A DNA stretch of 11,977 nucleotides, from the NCBI GenBank assembly GCA_017407885.1, contig JAFQVU010000097.1, forward strand, positions 1 to 11,977, written 5' to 3'. The notes under the pieces were generated by a model, which saw only the letters and a list, made by a program, of their open reading frames with translations, searched no databases and was not told the origin of the DNA. Positions 1 to 5,869 of the stretch are shown piece after piece (positions within the stretch are counted from its first letter, which is position 1; each line of letters opens with the position of its first letter). This stretch comes from Clostridia bacterium (GTDB taxonomy: Bacteria; Bacillota_A; Clostridia; Oscillospirales; CAG-272). A program made the position numbers and the translations under genes.

Positions 1-147
1 AATACTTATCGCGACATCGTTCATCCGATCAACGCGCAGTTCAGAGGCGAGCTTGAAGCGGCGGTTATTGAGACCTACAATAAGGAGCTTGAGCTTGCTG
101 CTGCAGCTCCCGAGGTTATCACCGAAACAGCAGAGGCAGAGGCATAA
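1..147 (+). CDS. spoVG: SpoVG C-terminal part (septation/RNA-binding regulator), 5' end outside window
   Basis: The first reading frame is open from base 1 and gives 48 residues ending at TAA 145-147. The segment YRDIVHPINAQFRGELEAAV matches the conserved C-terminal block of SpoVG (typically DIAHPI followed by a helix ending in an EAY-like motif). The tail after about residue 30 is Ala/Glu-rich, as the variable tails of this family often are. SpoVG is a small dimeric nucleic-acid-binding protein. In Firmicutes it influences septum formation at sporulation and many transcripts. A strong terminator follows 14 bp after the stop, so the gene ends its transcript here. The identity rests on the C-terminal half only; the start and promoter lie outside the window. 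Confidence 0.88.
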   Translation, partial: NTYRDIVHPINAQFRGELEAAVIETYNKELELAAAAPEVITETAEAEA

Positions 148-161
148 TTAATACTTGATTT

Positions 162-199
162 AAAGCAGACGAAAGAGTATACTCTTTCGTCTGCTTTTT
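162..199 (+). terminator. Intrinsic terminator after spoVG
   Basis: A perfect 18-bp inverted repeat (arms 162-179 and 180-197) is followed by a run of T at 195-199. The outer ends of the arms are AAA/TTT, so the hairpin may work in both directions, although on the minus strand the following bases are less T-rich. The arms have no spacer, so a few central pairs must open to form the loop. Confidence 0.85.
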
Positions 200-207
200 A
201 ATGCAAC

Positions 208-235
208 AGGAGCTTGTGCATATGCACAAGCTCCT
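208..235. repeat. 28-bp perfect palindrome between convergent genes
   Basis: Arms 208-221 and 222-235 are exact reverse complements with no spacer (centre GTGCAT/ATGCAC). It lies 18 bp beyond the stop of the minus-strand peptidase gene. It could be that gene's terminator stem or an mRNA 3'-end stabilising hairpin. No T-run follows it on the minus strand; on the plus strand only a broken AT-rich stretch follows. Confidence 0.7.
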
Positions 236-253
236 ATGTATATTTACTTTTAA

Positions 254-1675
254 TCATTTCTTGGGAAGAATCTGAAGAGGATCAAACGTGAGGTCGTTAA
301 GACGGGTTTCAAAGTGCAGATGACTTCCGTACGAAAGGCCGGTGCTGCCCATTTTACCGATCTCCTGTCCCTGATATACTCTATCACCGATTGAGACGAG
401 GATCTTATCAAGGTGTGCATAAAGTGTTGAGTATCCGTTTGCATGCTCAATGCGAACATTGTTGCCGTATGACGGAGTAAATCCTGCCCAAACGACCTTG
501 CCGCCATCGGCTGCCCAAATGGAGGAGCCGGTTATGTCGGGGAGGTCTATGCCGAGATGGAACTCGGTTTTACCGTAGATGGTACGCCAACCGTAGCCCG
601 AGGAGATACCGTAGGGCGTTTCGCAGGGCCAGATGAATGTACCGGTCGGAACGGAGTCGGGAATTTCTTTGGTTCCCACGAGTATTATTCTGTCAACAGC
701 TGGGGTAATGATGCTTTCAACCACCGCTTCGCGTCCGACGATGTTGCCGTTAGTATCGTACAGTATATCGTATGTGACGCGCTTTTTGCCGTTGATGCCT
801 GCTGTGTCTAACTTTTCTGTTCCGATAAAGCGCGTGGGATCATCGACATAGCGGGTTTCAAAGTAAACCGTTTCATCAAGGGTAACGGTATTTACGAAGT
901 TATATTCGAGTGTGAGGTCATCTTCGCTGATTTCAGCGGTGCCCGCCGAGAGGATAACATCGTAATCTGCATCGGTGTCATCAACCAACTTCGGCGAAGC
1001 TGCCATGACAGCACCGATCTGTGCGGTTATATCCGAGGTGGTACTTGCAGATATATTTGCGTCTGCATTATCATTCTCGGATTTTGTGAGAGGGTTTATC
1101 TCGGCATCTATCTCATCAATAGATTTGAGCATTGATTTTAGGCAAAGCTGCTTTTCGACACGCAGTCTGTTCTTTATCTTGACTCCGGAAAACAGCTCGG
1201 CTTTCCCCTCGAGCAGCTCGTCCTCGATACACTCTATAAGTGCTTCGAGTTTGTCGCCGTCTTCATATGCGGCTGCCTGGCGGTCGTCAACATAAAGCAT
1301 GTATGCTTCACAGAAATCGTCTTCAATCAGCTCCCAGAGAAGCTTCGAGCAATCTTCCTCGCTCAAATATTCGGGCTTATTCGCGTGAACCAGATCAAAG
1401 GACACGGTAATATCGGTGCTATAATCTCCGCCCGTAGCCTTGCGGACGTCATGCTCAAGCTGGGATGCGGCATTCTGCATATCGCTGTAGGAGGCGACGT
1501 AGCCGCAGGGCTCTCCGTTGATGCTTGCGCGTATTGCGACATCATAAGAGGAAAGAGTTGATACATATATACCGACTCCGATGCAGGCAAGTGCGCCGAG
1601 TGTGATGCCGGCGATGCTCTTTATCTTCGCGGTAAGGCTGTGCAATGGGTTGGTGTCCACCTGTTTTTGTGACAT
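254..1675 (-). CDS. Membrane-anchored G5-domain M23 (LytM-type) peptidoglycan endopeptidase
   Basis: 473 residues. One N-terminal membrane segment (about residues 20-41, IAGITLGALACIGVGIYV) implies an extracytoplasmic enzyme anchored to the membrane. Residues 55-215 are an acidic region I do not recognise. Residues about 256-336 look like a G5 domain, and a C-terminal M23/LytM domain spans about 345-470. The zinc and catalytic residues of M23 peptidases are all present: H373-x3-D377 (FHLGID), H421 in YAHLD, and H452-x-H454 in SHLHFE. The domain is therefore predicted active, cutting peptide cross-bridges of peptidoglycan. The ATG at 1675 has an AAGGAGA ribosome site 5 bases upstream. It is monocistronic, with a promoter about 110 bp upstream. 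A role in growth, sporulation or separation cannot be told from the sequence; proximity to spoVG is suggestive only. Confidence 0.9.
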   Translation of the reverse strand: MSQKQVDTNPLHSLTAKIKSIAGITLGALACIGVGIYVSTLSSYDVAIRASINGEPCGYVASYSDMQNAASQLEHDVRKATGGDYSTDITVSFDLVHANKPEYLSEEDCSKLLWELIEDDFCEAYMLYVDDRQAAAYEDGDKLEALIECIEDELLEGKAELFSGVKIKNRLRVEKQLCLKSMLKSIDEIDAEINPLTKSENDNADANISASTTSDITAQIGAVMAASPKLVDDTDADYDVILSAGTAEISEDDLTLEYNFVNTVTLDETVYFETRYVDDPTRFIGTEKLDTAGINGKKRVTYDILYDTNGNIVGREAVVESIITPAVDRIILVGTKEIPDSVPTGTFIWPCETPYGISSGYGWRTIYGKTEFHLGIDLPDITGSSIWAADGGKVVWAGFTPSYGNNVRIEHANGYSTLYAHLDKILVSIGDRVYQGQEIGKMGSTGLSYGSHLHFETRLNDLTFDPLQILPKK

Positions 1676-1785
1676 AGTGATCTCCTTATTTTATCGTTCC
1701 AACGGTGAAAAAACACAAGTTGTCGTATCTTGGGGAAAAGACTTTTACTAGACAGTGACTGCTTCCATGCAGAAGCACTCTTACT

Positions 1786-1814
1786 ATTATACTCCAACTT
1801 TCATGGAAAATCAA
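1786..1814 (-). promoter_or_regulatory. Sigma-A-type promoter of the M23 peptidase gene
   Basis: Read on the minus strand, TTGATT (1809-1814) and TATAAT (1786-1791) are separated by exactly 17 bp. Transcription should begin near 1780, leaving a leader of about 105 nt. A 6-bp hairpin with a 6-base loop (1760-1777, arms TGCTTC/GAAGCA) lies near the 5' end of that leader. Confidence 0.8.
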
Positions 1815-1910
1815 GCCTTGGACGCAATTTTTGTGCATTTTTAACAATGCTTTTTGCTGCGGAGAGCTGAAATGCGTGCCGTGCAAAGGCTTTGTTTTTA
1901 CAAAAACAAG

Positions 1911-1956
1911 AAAAGCGAGAGCTGTCCCATTTACAAGGACAGCTCTCGCTTTTTTA
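1911..1956 (-). terminator. Intrinsic terminator of the ribbon-helix-helix gene
   Basis: A perfect 17-bp stem (1911-1927 with 1937-1953) and a 9-base loop lie directly against the stop codon of the minus-strand gene. On that strand the stem ends in TTTT followed by CTTGTTTTT. On the plus strand T residues also follow, so it may be bidirectional, protecting the region from either side. Confidence 0.82.
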
Positions 1957-2130
1957 CTTTTTTGCTTTGTTTATCGGGATCTCGCCGTACTTTTCCTCAA
2001 AGCGCTCGATAAGACTGCGCACCATAACGGTAATCTGACCGTTTGCACTGCGCCCCTCATAATCTGCAATGTAATGAAGTTTATGAAGCATGTCCTCGTC
2101 GAGACGTACAGATAGGCTCTTAATAGACAT
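1954..2130 (-). CDS. Arc-like ribbon-helix-helix DNA-binding protein (putative autorepressor)
   Basis: A 58-residue protein starting MSIKSLSVRLDEDMLHKLHY. It has the ribbon-helix-helix layout: a short strand (residues 4-10), helix A (about 12-24), the turn segment EGRSANGQI, then helix B (about 30-47). The turn closely resembles phage P22 Arc (NGRSVNSEI). By that alignment the base-contacting strand residues would be S5, S7 and R9, replacing Arc Q9, N11 and R13. Family members act as dimers that pair on repeated operators. The ATG at 2130 is preceded by AGGTGA, and TAA (1954-1956) abuts a terminator. The gene is divergent from the SLOG gene across 141 bp holding palindromic boxes, one inside its own promoter. 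Autorepression and control of the SLOG gene are inferences. It could alternatively be an antitoxin-type regulator, but I see no toxin gene beside it. Confidence 0.82.
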   Translation of the reverse strand: MSIKSLSVRLDEDMLHKLHYIADYEGRSANGQITVMVRSLIERFEEKYGEIPINKAKK

Positions 2131-2152
2131 AAAATCACCTCATTGTTAACAT

Positions 2153-2181
2153 ATTATACCTTTATTTTGACGTCAAAATGA
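2153..2181 (-). promoter_or_regulatory. Probable promoter of the ribbon-helix-helix gene
   Basis: On the minus strand a consensus TATAAT (2153-2158) lies about 22 bp upstream of the ATG. At a 17-bp spacing the -35 would be a weak TCATTT (2176-2181). The palindromic box TGACGTCA (2168-2175) fills the -35-proximal end of the spacer, where a bound repressor would exclude RNA polymerase. The leader would be only about 16 nt. Confidence 0.6.
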
Positions 2182-2248
2182 GATATAATGTTATTGTTGA
2201 CGTTAAAATAAATTAATATTGACGTCATAATAATATATTATGGCGTCA
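2164..2248. promoter_or_regulatory. Four TGACGTCA-type boxes in the divergent intergenic region (putative operators)
   Basis: Boxes are at 2168-2175 (TGACGTCA), 2198-2205 (TGACGTTA), 2220-2227 (TGACGTCA) and 2241-2248 (TGGCGTCA). The first is the centre of a 16-bp perfect palindrome, ATTTTGACGTCAAAAT (2164-2179). Start-to-start spacings are 30, 22 and 21 bp, near whole helical turns. The boxes lie between two divergent genes, one encoding a ribbon-helix-helix protein. Repeated 8-bp palindromes are the known operator style of ribbon-helix-helix regulators such as MetJ. Likely SLOG-side -10 elements (TAATAT 2231-2236 or TATATT 2234-2239) fall between the last two boxes, so both promoters could be covered. 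Confidence 0.7.
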
Positions 2249-2271
2249 GCAAAAGAATGAGAGGTAATTTT

Positions 2272-2601
2272 ATGAAAGTAGCAGTAATAGGATCAAGAAG
2301 CATAATCGTAAATGATCTCGGCGCGTATTTGCCCGAGGGGACTACGGAATTGGTTTCAGGCGGTGCGAGGGGAGTTGACACCTGTGCGCGGGAATATGCA
2401 TGTGCAAACAATCTCCCGATAACGGAGTTTCTGCCCCAGTACAATCTATACGGACGTAGTGCGCCTATTCGCCGCAACTTTCAGATAGTCGAGTATGCCG
2501 ATATAGTTGTGGCATTCTGGGACGGCAAATCGCGCGGAACCAAAATGGTAATCGACACCTGCCAAAAACAAGGCAAGACGGCGTATGTACATATAATGTA
2601 A
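2272..2601 (+). CDS. SLOG-family Rossmann-fold protein (DUF2493/YspA-like)
   Basis: 109 residues. The start at 2272 is preferred over the in-frame ATG at 2257 because GAGAGG (2260-2265) sits 6 bases before 2272 and the protein then begins with the usual strand MKVAVIGSRS. Motifs in order are GSRS (7-10), SGGARGVD (29-36), YGRSAPIRRN (60-69) and FWDGKSRGT (82-90). These match the single-domain SLOG group related to YpsA/YspA, DprA and the cytokinin-activating LOG enzymes, which bind nucleotides or nucleotide-derived ligands at the glycine-rich segments. The conserved basic and glycine residues are intact, so ligand binding is likely, but substrate and reaction are unknown. It is transcribed alone, ending at a terminator 5 bp past the stop, and is divergent from a ribbon-helix-helix gene that probably regulates it. 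Confidence 0.83.
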   Translation: MKVAVIGSRSIIVNDLGAYLPEGTTELVSGGARGVDTCAREYACANNLPITEFLPQYNLYGRSAPIRRNFQIVEYADIVVAFWDGKSRGTKMVIDTCQKQGKTAYVHIM

Positions 2602-2605
2602 ATCC

Positions 2606-2636
2606 ACGCTGTACATGAAAGTGTATGGCGTTTTTT
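2606..2636 (+). terminator. Intrinsic terminator of the SLOG gene
   Basis: ACGCTGTACAT pairs with GTGTATGGCGT as an 11-bp stem (three G-U pairs) closed by a GAAA tetraloop at 2617-2620. It is followed by six T residues (2631-2636). It starts 5 bp after the stop codon. Confidence 0.78.
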
Positions 2637-2651
2637 GGTGAGGGGGAGTAT

Positions 2652-2744
2652 ATGAGTACGGTCGCTTTCCTGTCAACACATCGAAGATGTGCTGACAGCA
2701 TTGACAAAGCACCGCCCGAGGAACCAAGCTCAAGTCTAAATTAA
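2652..2744 (+). CDS. Possible 30-residue small ORF (unrecognised)
   Basis: ATG 2652 is preceded by the purine-rich GAGGGGGAG (2640-2648), a strong Shine-Dalgarno-like sequence, and the frame runs 30 residues (MSTVAFLSTHRRCADSIDKA and on) to TAA at 2742. I do not recognise the product, and it has no membrane segment. A 13-bp hairpin with one mismatch and a GAA loop (2670-2698) lies inside it. Against it: it sits after the SLOG terminator, no convincing promoter is visible just upstream, and an ORF this short can arise by chance. It may instead be non-coding spacer before the SRP RNA promoter. Confidence 0.25.
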   Translation: MSTVAFLSTHRRCADSIDKAPPEEPSSSLN

Positions 2745-2780
2745 GAAAATATAACGAACATGTAAATTTGTAAAACCCTC

Positions 2781-2809
2781 TTGCATTATCGGAAGAAATC
2801 TGTTATAAT
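2781..2809 (+). promoter_or_regulatory. Strong extended -10 promoter of the SRP RNA
   Basis: TTGCAT (2781-2786), a 17-bp spacer, and TATAAT (2804-2809) preceded by TGT, giving an extended -10 element. The 40 bp upstream are A/T-rich, like an UP element. Transcription should begin near 2816. The first transcribed element is a small hairpin, GGAGC/GCTCC (2821-2836). Confidence 0.85.
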
Positions 2810-2854
2810 ATATATTCAATGGAGCGAAAGTGCTCCGCCAACCAGCGACAAGCT

Positions 2855-3145
2855 ATAAAATAAGACCATACCAGCCGGGGAATTAGCGGTGCCTTGTACC
2901 TGCAATCCGCTAGAGCAGGGGTGGACTTCCTTTAATAAGGGCTGACTTTGTGTGGTCTGCACGTCGGGTCTTATGTGATGACGGATGGGTCTTGCGCAAT
3001 CGGAGGCTGTGAACCATGTCAGGTGGGGAACCAAGCAGCATTAAGCGGTTGCTTCGATGTGCCGCGAGGTCACCTGTCCCGAGCATATTCCGCCGTTCAC
3101 GCACATAAGGGCAGTTCGAGTTTTGGGTGTATGGTCTTATTTTAT
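2855..3145 (+). ncRNA. ffs: Large signal recognition particle RNA (scRNA/6S-type, with Alu domain)
   Basis: The RNA of the signal recognition particle, which with Ffh targets nascent membrane and secreted proteins. The 5' part (2872-2926) holds the Alu-domain block typical of Firmicutes (TAGCGGTGCC, TGTACCTGCAATCCGCT). The Ffh-binding domain IV is at about 3012-3046: GTCAGG (3018-3023), a 3-bp apical stem around the GGAA tetraloop (3027-3030), then AGCAGC (3034-3039). The ends pair perfectly: 2855-2871 with 3129-3145 (17 bp), extended after one mismatch by 2847-2853 with 3147-3153 (7 bp). Boundaries are set by the inner stem (291 nt) and are approximate; B. subtilis trims a longer precursor with RNase III. 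Its position directly before dnaX matches Bacillus. Confidence 0.9.
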
Positions 3146-3162
3146 CGCTTGTCCGATTTTTT
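3129..3162 (+). terminator. 3' arm of SRP closing stem plus T-run (processing site/terminator)
   Basis: The 3' strand of the 24-bp closing stem (3129-3153, one mismatch) is followed by CGA and six T residues (3157-3162). The same duplex could therefore be an RNase III substrate and an intrinsic terminator. It ends 3 bases before the dnaX ribosome-binding site, so dnaX expression would depend on read-through, internal processing or an unseen promoter. Confidence 0.55.
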
Positions 3163-3180
3163 AAGAAAGGATGTGAGAGC

Positions 3181-4788
3181 TTGCATCAGGCGCTTTATCG
3201 GAAATGGCGTCCGCAGACCTTTTCGGATGTGTGCGGTCAGGATCACATTACCGCTATACTTCGCTACGGCGTTGAACACGGTAAGACCTCTCACGCCTAT
3301 CTTTTTACCGGCTCGCGCGGTACGGGCAAGACCACCTGCGCGAAGATACTTGCCAAGGCGGTAAACTGTAAATCGCCCGTCGGGGGGAATCCCTGCGGTG
3401 AGTGCGAGGCGTGTATTGCCGCATCGAAGGGAAGCTGTATTGATATTATCGAGATGGATGCGGCGTCGAATAACGGCGTTGACGATATCCGTCAGATACG
3501 TGACGAGGTGGAGTATCTGCCTGCAGAGCTTTCCAAAAAAGTGTATATCATCGACGAGGTGCACATGCTCTCGTCGAGCGCGTTCAACGCGCTTCTCAAA
3601 ACCCTCGAAGAGCCGCCGGCACACGTCATGTTCATTCTTGCGACCACCGAGCTTCAGAAGATTCCGGCAACTATACTCTCACGCTGTCAGCGCTTCGATT
3701 TCAGACGCATCGCGAGTGATGTAATTGCCGCAAGGCTTGAGCATATCGCAAAGGAAGAGGGAATCGAGCTTGACCATGAGGCAGCATTTATGCTCGCGCA
3801 TTTGGCACAGGGCGGTATGCGCGATGCGATATCTCTGCTTGAACTTTGTTCGGGCGAGAATAAGCCGGTAACAGCCGGTGTGGTCGAGGAGATCGCCGGC
3901 ACAGGCGGACGGGATGTTATCATAAAACTGCTTGAAGCCGTTTGCGATAAGGATTACGACACGATCTTTGGTGAGATCGGCAAGATGTTTATGTCAAGTA
4001 AGGATCTCTCCGTGTTCTGGCAGGATCTTATTGCTTTCTACCGCGATATGCTTGTTGTGAAGACTACCAAAAATTCGCGCGAGTATCTTGATTTGTCCGA
4101 GCGGCAGTATGCCGAGCTTATGGAAATAACGGGACGGTTTGCCGCAGAGACGCTTATATATCACACAAAACTGCTTGACGAGGCGCTTGTGTCGATGCGT
4201 ATGTCGGCAAGCTCAAAGCGGCTCATTGCCGAGATGACGCTTGTGCGTATGTGCGACGAGAAGTTTTCGACTACCAACGAAGCGCTTGCTTCGCGGATCA
4301 CTCTTATTGAGGATAAATTGAAATCGGGCGCTTACCGTGTGAGCAGTGCGGTGAAGGACGATGCTGCTGTAAAGGCGGAGAATGCGAAACCGGCAATTTC
4401 TGACGAGACTGTACCTGCTGTGAATGATGCGGTTAATTCGGCGGAAATTGAGTCGGTGCCTGTCAAGAAGGAATACCGTCAGCTTCCGTATTGGGCGGAT
4501 TTTGTGCAGAAATGCTGTGAGCGTGATTTGATGCTTGGAAGTCTGCTGCGTGAATCGGCAAAGGGATTTACAGTCAACACGGATGAGCTTGTGCACATCC
4601 GAACCAGCAATAAGATGGCGCTTACGATAATCACGAATATGTTCGCCAGCATGCTTGAAATACTCAACACCTTTGAGGATGGACGGCTCGATGCGAACTC
4701 GGTCAAGCTTGAATACGCTCCCGAGAAAAAAGATGATACAAACACGGCGTTTGACGAGCTTGCCCGCAATGCCGATGAAGTCAAATAA
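3181..4788 (+). CDS. dnaX: DNA polymerase III subunit gamma/tau (clamp loader ATPase)
   Basis: 535 residues from a TTG start at 3181. AAAGGA (3166-3171) lies 9 bases upstream, and the protein begins (M)HQALYRKWRPQTF, aligning with the usual DnaX N-terminus. An in-frame ATG at 3127 is rejected because it falls inside the SRP RNA 3' stem. Motifs are Walker A GSRGTGKT (44-51), a four-cysteine zinc site C63-x8-C72-x2-C75-x2-C78, Walker B with DEVH (125-128), sensor I ATTE, and SRC (167-169) with its arginine finger. Residues beyond about 370 form the tau-like, poorly conserved, charged tail, ending in a region that would contact polymerase. DnaX loads the sliding clamp at replication forks. I find no convincing internal frameshift site, so a single full-length product is expected. 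ybaB follows 25 bp downstream. Confidence 0.95.
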   Translation: MHQALYRKWRPQTFSDVCGQDHITAILRYGVEHGKTSHAYLFTGSRGTGKTTCAKILAKAVNCKSPVGGNPCGECEACIAASKGSCIDIIEMDAASNNGVDDIRQIRDEVEYLPAELSKKVYIIDEVHMLSSSAFNALLKTLEEPPAHVMFILATTELQKIPATILSRCQRFDFRRIASDVIAARLEHIAKEEGIELDHEAAFMLAHLAQGGMRDAISLLELCSGENKPVTAGVVEEIAGTGGRDVIIKLLEAVCDKDYDTIFGEIGKMFMSSKDLSVFWQDLIAFYRDMLVVKTTKNSREYLDLSERQYAELMEITGRFAAETLIYHTKLLDEALVSMRMSASSKRLIAEMTLVRMCDEKFSTTNEALASRITLIEDKLKSGAYRVSSAVKDDAAVKAENAKPAISDETVPAVNDAVNSAEIESVPVKKEYRQLPYWADFVQKCCERDLMLGSLLRESAKGFTVNTDELVHIRTSNKMALTIITNMFASMLEILNTFEDGRLDANSVKLEYAPEKKDDTNTAFDELARNADEVK

Positions 4789-4813
4789 TAACTTTTGAAA
4801 GGATATTAACATT

Positions 4814-5167
4814 ATGAAAGCACGTTTACCGAAGGGTATGGGCGGCGGTCCCCAGAATATGAACGCGATGATAAGACAGGCTCAGAAGATGCAGGAGGAT
4901 ATGGCATCCATGCAGGAGGAGCTTGAAGGACGCGAGTACGATGTATCTGTCGGCGGCGGTGTTGTTGCTGTTAAGATAAACGGAAAAAAGGAAGTGCTCT
5001 CTATTGATATAAAGCCGGAGATCGTTGATCCCGACGATATTGAGACACTTTCCGATCTTCTTGTTGCCGCTGTTAATGAGGCGATCAAAAAGGTTGAGGC
5101 GGACAGCGCGTCAGAGATGCAGAAGATTACCGGCGATATCGGCATGGGCATGCCCGGTCTGTTTTAA
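4814..5167 (+). CDS. ybaB: YbaB/EbfC family nucleoid-associated DNA-binding protein
   Basis: 117 residues with the family layout. A Gly/Met-rich N-terminus ([20 protein letters not shown]) is followed by a helix ([12 protein letters not shown]). A strand region ([21 protein letters not shown]) leads into the conserved block [22 protein letters not shown]-terminal helix and a Gly/Met-rich tail ([11 protein letters not shown]) complete it. Family members are dimeric, bind DNA with low sequence specificity, and are nearly always encoded between dnaX and recR, as here. GAAAGGA precedes the ATG. The stop is 5 bases from the recR start, so the two are co-transcribed and probably translationally coupled. 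Its precise role in DNA maintenance is not settled in the family. Confidence 0.93.
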   Translation: MKARLPKGMGGGPQNMNAMIRQAQKMQEDMASMQEELEGREYDVSVGGGVVAVKINGKKEVLSIDIKPEIVDPDDIETLSDLLVAAVNEAIKKVEADSASEMQKITGDIGMGMPGLF

Positions 5168-5172
5168 ATAGT

Positions 5173-5769
5173 ATGGCGGAGTATATTCTTCCGCTCGAAA
5201 AGCTGATCGAGCAGTTTCGCAAGCTGCCGGGGATCGGTAAGAAGACTGCGGTAAGACTTGCCTTTTCGGTACTTGAATTTTCGGATGCTGATGCGCATGC
5301 GTTTTCCGATGCGATACTCGGTGCGAAGGCGAATGTGCGCGCATGCGCGGTTTGCCAGAATTTCTCGGACGGCGAGCTTTGTCCCGTGTGCGCCGATGCT
5401 TCGCGTGACCGTTCGGTGATATGCGTGGTCGAGGATGCAAAGGCGGTGATGTCGCTTGAGAAGGTCAAGGAATTCGGCGGTGTCTACCACGTGCTTCACG
5501 GTGCTATCTCGCCAATGGAGGGCATCGGTCCCGACAAACTTCGAATACGCGAGCTTATGACGAGGCTGACCGACGAGGTGAGTGAGGTCATTATCGCCAC
5601 CAACCCGACCGTTGAGGGTGAGGCAACGGCGATGTACTTAACAAAACTTATAAAGCCGCTTGGAATCAAGGTTTCTCGCCTTGCATACGGTATTCCCGTG
5701 GGCGGTGAGCTGGAATTCGCCGACGAGGTGACGCTGATGCGTGCGCTCGAAGGACGCAGGTCAATGTGA
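5173..5769 (+). CDS. recR: Recombination mediator RecR
   Basis: 198 residues, the usual RecR length. The helix-hairpin-helix (RKLPGIGKKTAVRLAF, 16-32) is followed by a zinc finger with C58-x2-C61 and C70-x2-C73. A TOPRIM domain begins at SVICVVEDAKAV (81-92) and runs through the HVLHGAISPMEGIGP loop. The conserved C-terminus is YGIPVGGELEFADEVTL. With RecO it loads RecA on SSB-coated gaps for recombinational repair. The ATG lies 5 bases after the ybaB stop and has no clear Shine-Dalgarno sequence, which points to re-initiation by ribosomes finishing ybaB. No strong terminator hairpin follows, so some read-through into the next unit is possible, though a consensus promoter lies immediately downstream. 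Confidence 0.95.
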   Translation: MAEYILPLEKLIEQFRKLPGIGKKTAVRLAFSVLEFSDADAHAFSDAILGAKANVRACAVCQNFSDGELCPVCADASRDRSVICVVEDAKAVMSLEKVKEFGGVYHVLHGAISPMEGIGPDKLRIRELMTRLTDEVSEVIIATNPTVEGEATAMYLTKLIKPLGIKVSRLAYGIPVGGELEFADEVTLMRALEGRRSM

Positions 5770-5797
5770 ACAAATTTAGATTATTTTTCTATAACTA

Positions 5798-5826
5798 TTG
5801 ACAAATCGGATAAAATAATATATAAT
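5798..5826 (+). promoter_or_regulatory. Perfect-consensus promoter of the DUF177-rpmF unit
   Basis: TTGACA (5798-5803), a 17-bp spacer, and TATAAT (5821-5826): full sigma-A consensus at both hexamers. Transcription should begin near 5833, giving a leader of about 37 nt with the ribosome site GGAGGT at 5858-5863. Confidence 0.9.
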
Positions 5827-5869
5827 TAATTAGTTGGTACTTTGTGTCAAGCAAAACGGAGGTATGATC

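Noticed and set aside
1831..2115. 94-codon plus-strand frame
   Set aside because: It runs through a terminator hairpin and is antisense to the ribbon-helix-helix gene, which has a ribosome site and a clear family match.
2257..2271. Earlier ATG for the SLOG gene
   Set aside because: The ribosome site GAGAGG lies between this ATG and the one at 2272, and the fold's first strand starts at the latter.
1954..2601. Type II toxin-antitoxin locus
   Set aside because: The ribbon-helix-helix protein is antitoxin-sized, but the partner is a SLOG protein encoded divergently, not a co-directional, overlapping toxin gene.
3127..3180. N-terminal extension of DnaX from ATG 3127
   Set aside because: It lies in the 3' stem of the SRP RNA, and the homologous N-terminus begins at the TTG at 3181 with a ribosome site in front.
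2948..3364. Plus-strand frame covering SRP RNA and the start of dnaX
   Set aside because: The DNA is accounted for by the SRP RNA and by dnaX in another frame; the translation has no protein-like character.
4725..4735. Possible programmed frameshift site (AAAAAAG) in dnaX, as in E. coli
   Set aside because: It is only about 20 codons from the end and the codon phase (AAA AAA GAT) does not fit the A-AAA-AAG slip pattern, so it would not yield a gamma-like short product.
4213..4812. 199-codon open frame on the minus strand
   Set aside because: Antisense to the dnaX tail, with no ribosome site, promoter or recognisable motif.
5834..5869. Earlier start codons (5834, 5864) for the DUF177 gene
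   Set aside because: The first is at the predicted transcription start and the second touches the ribosome site; the ATG at 5870 has proper spacing.
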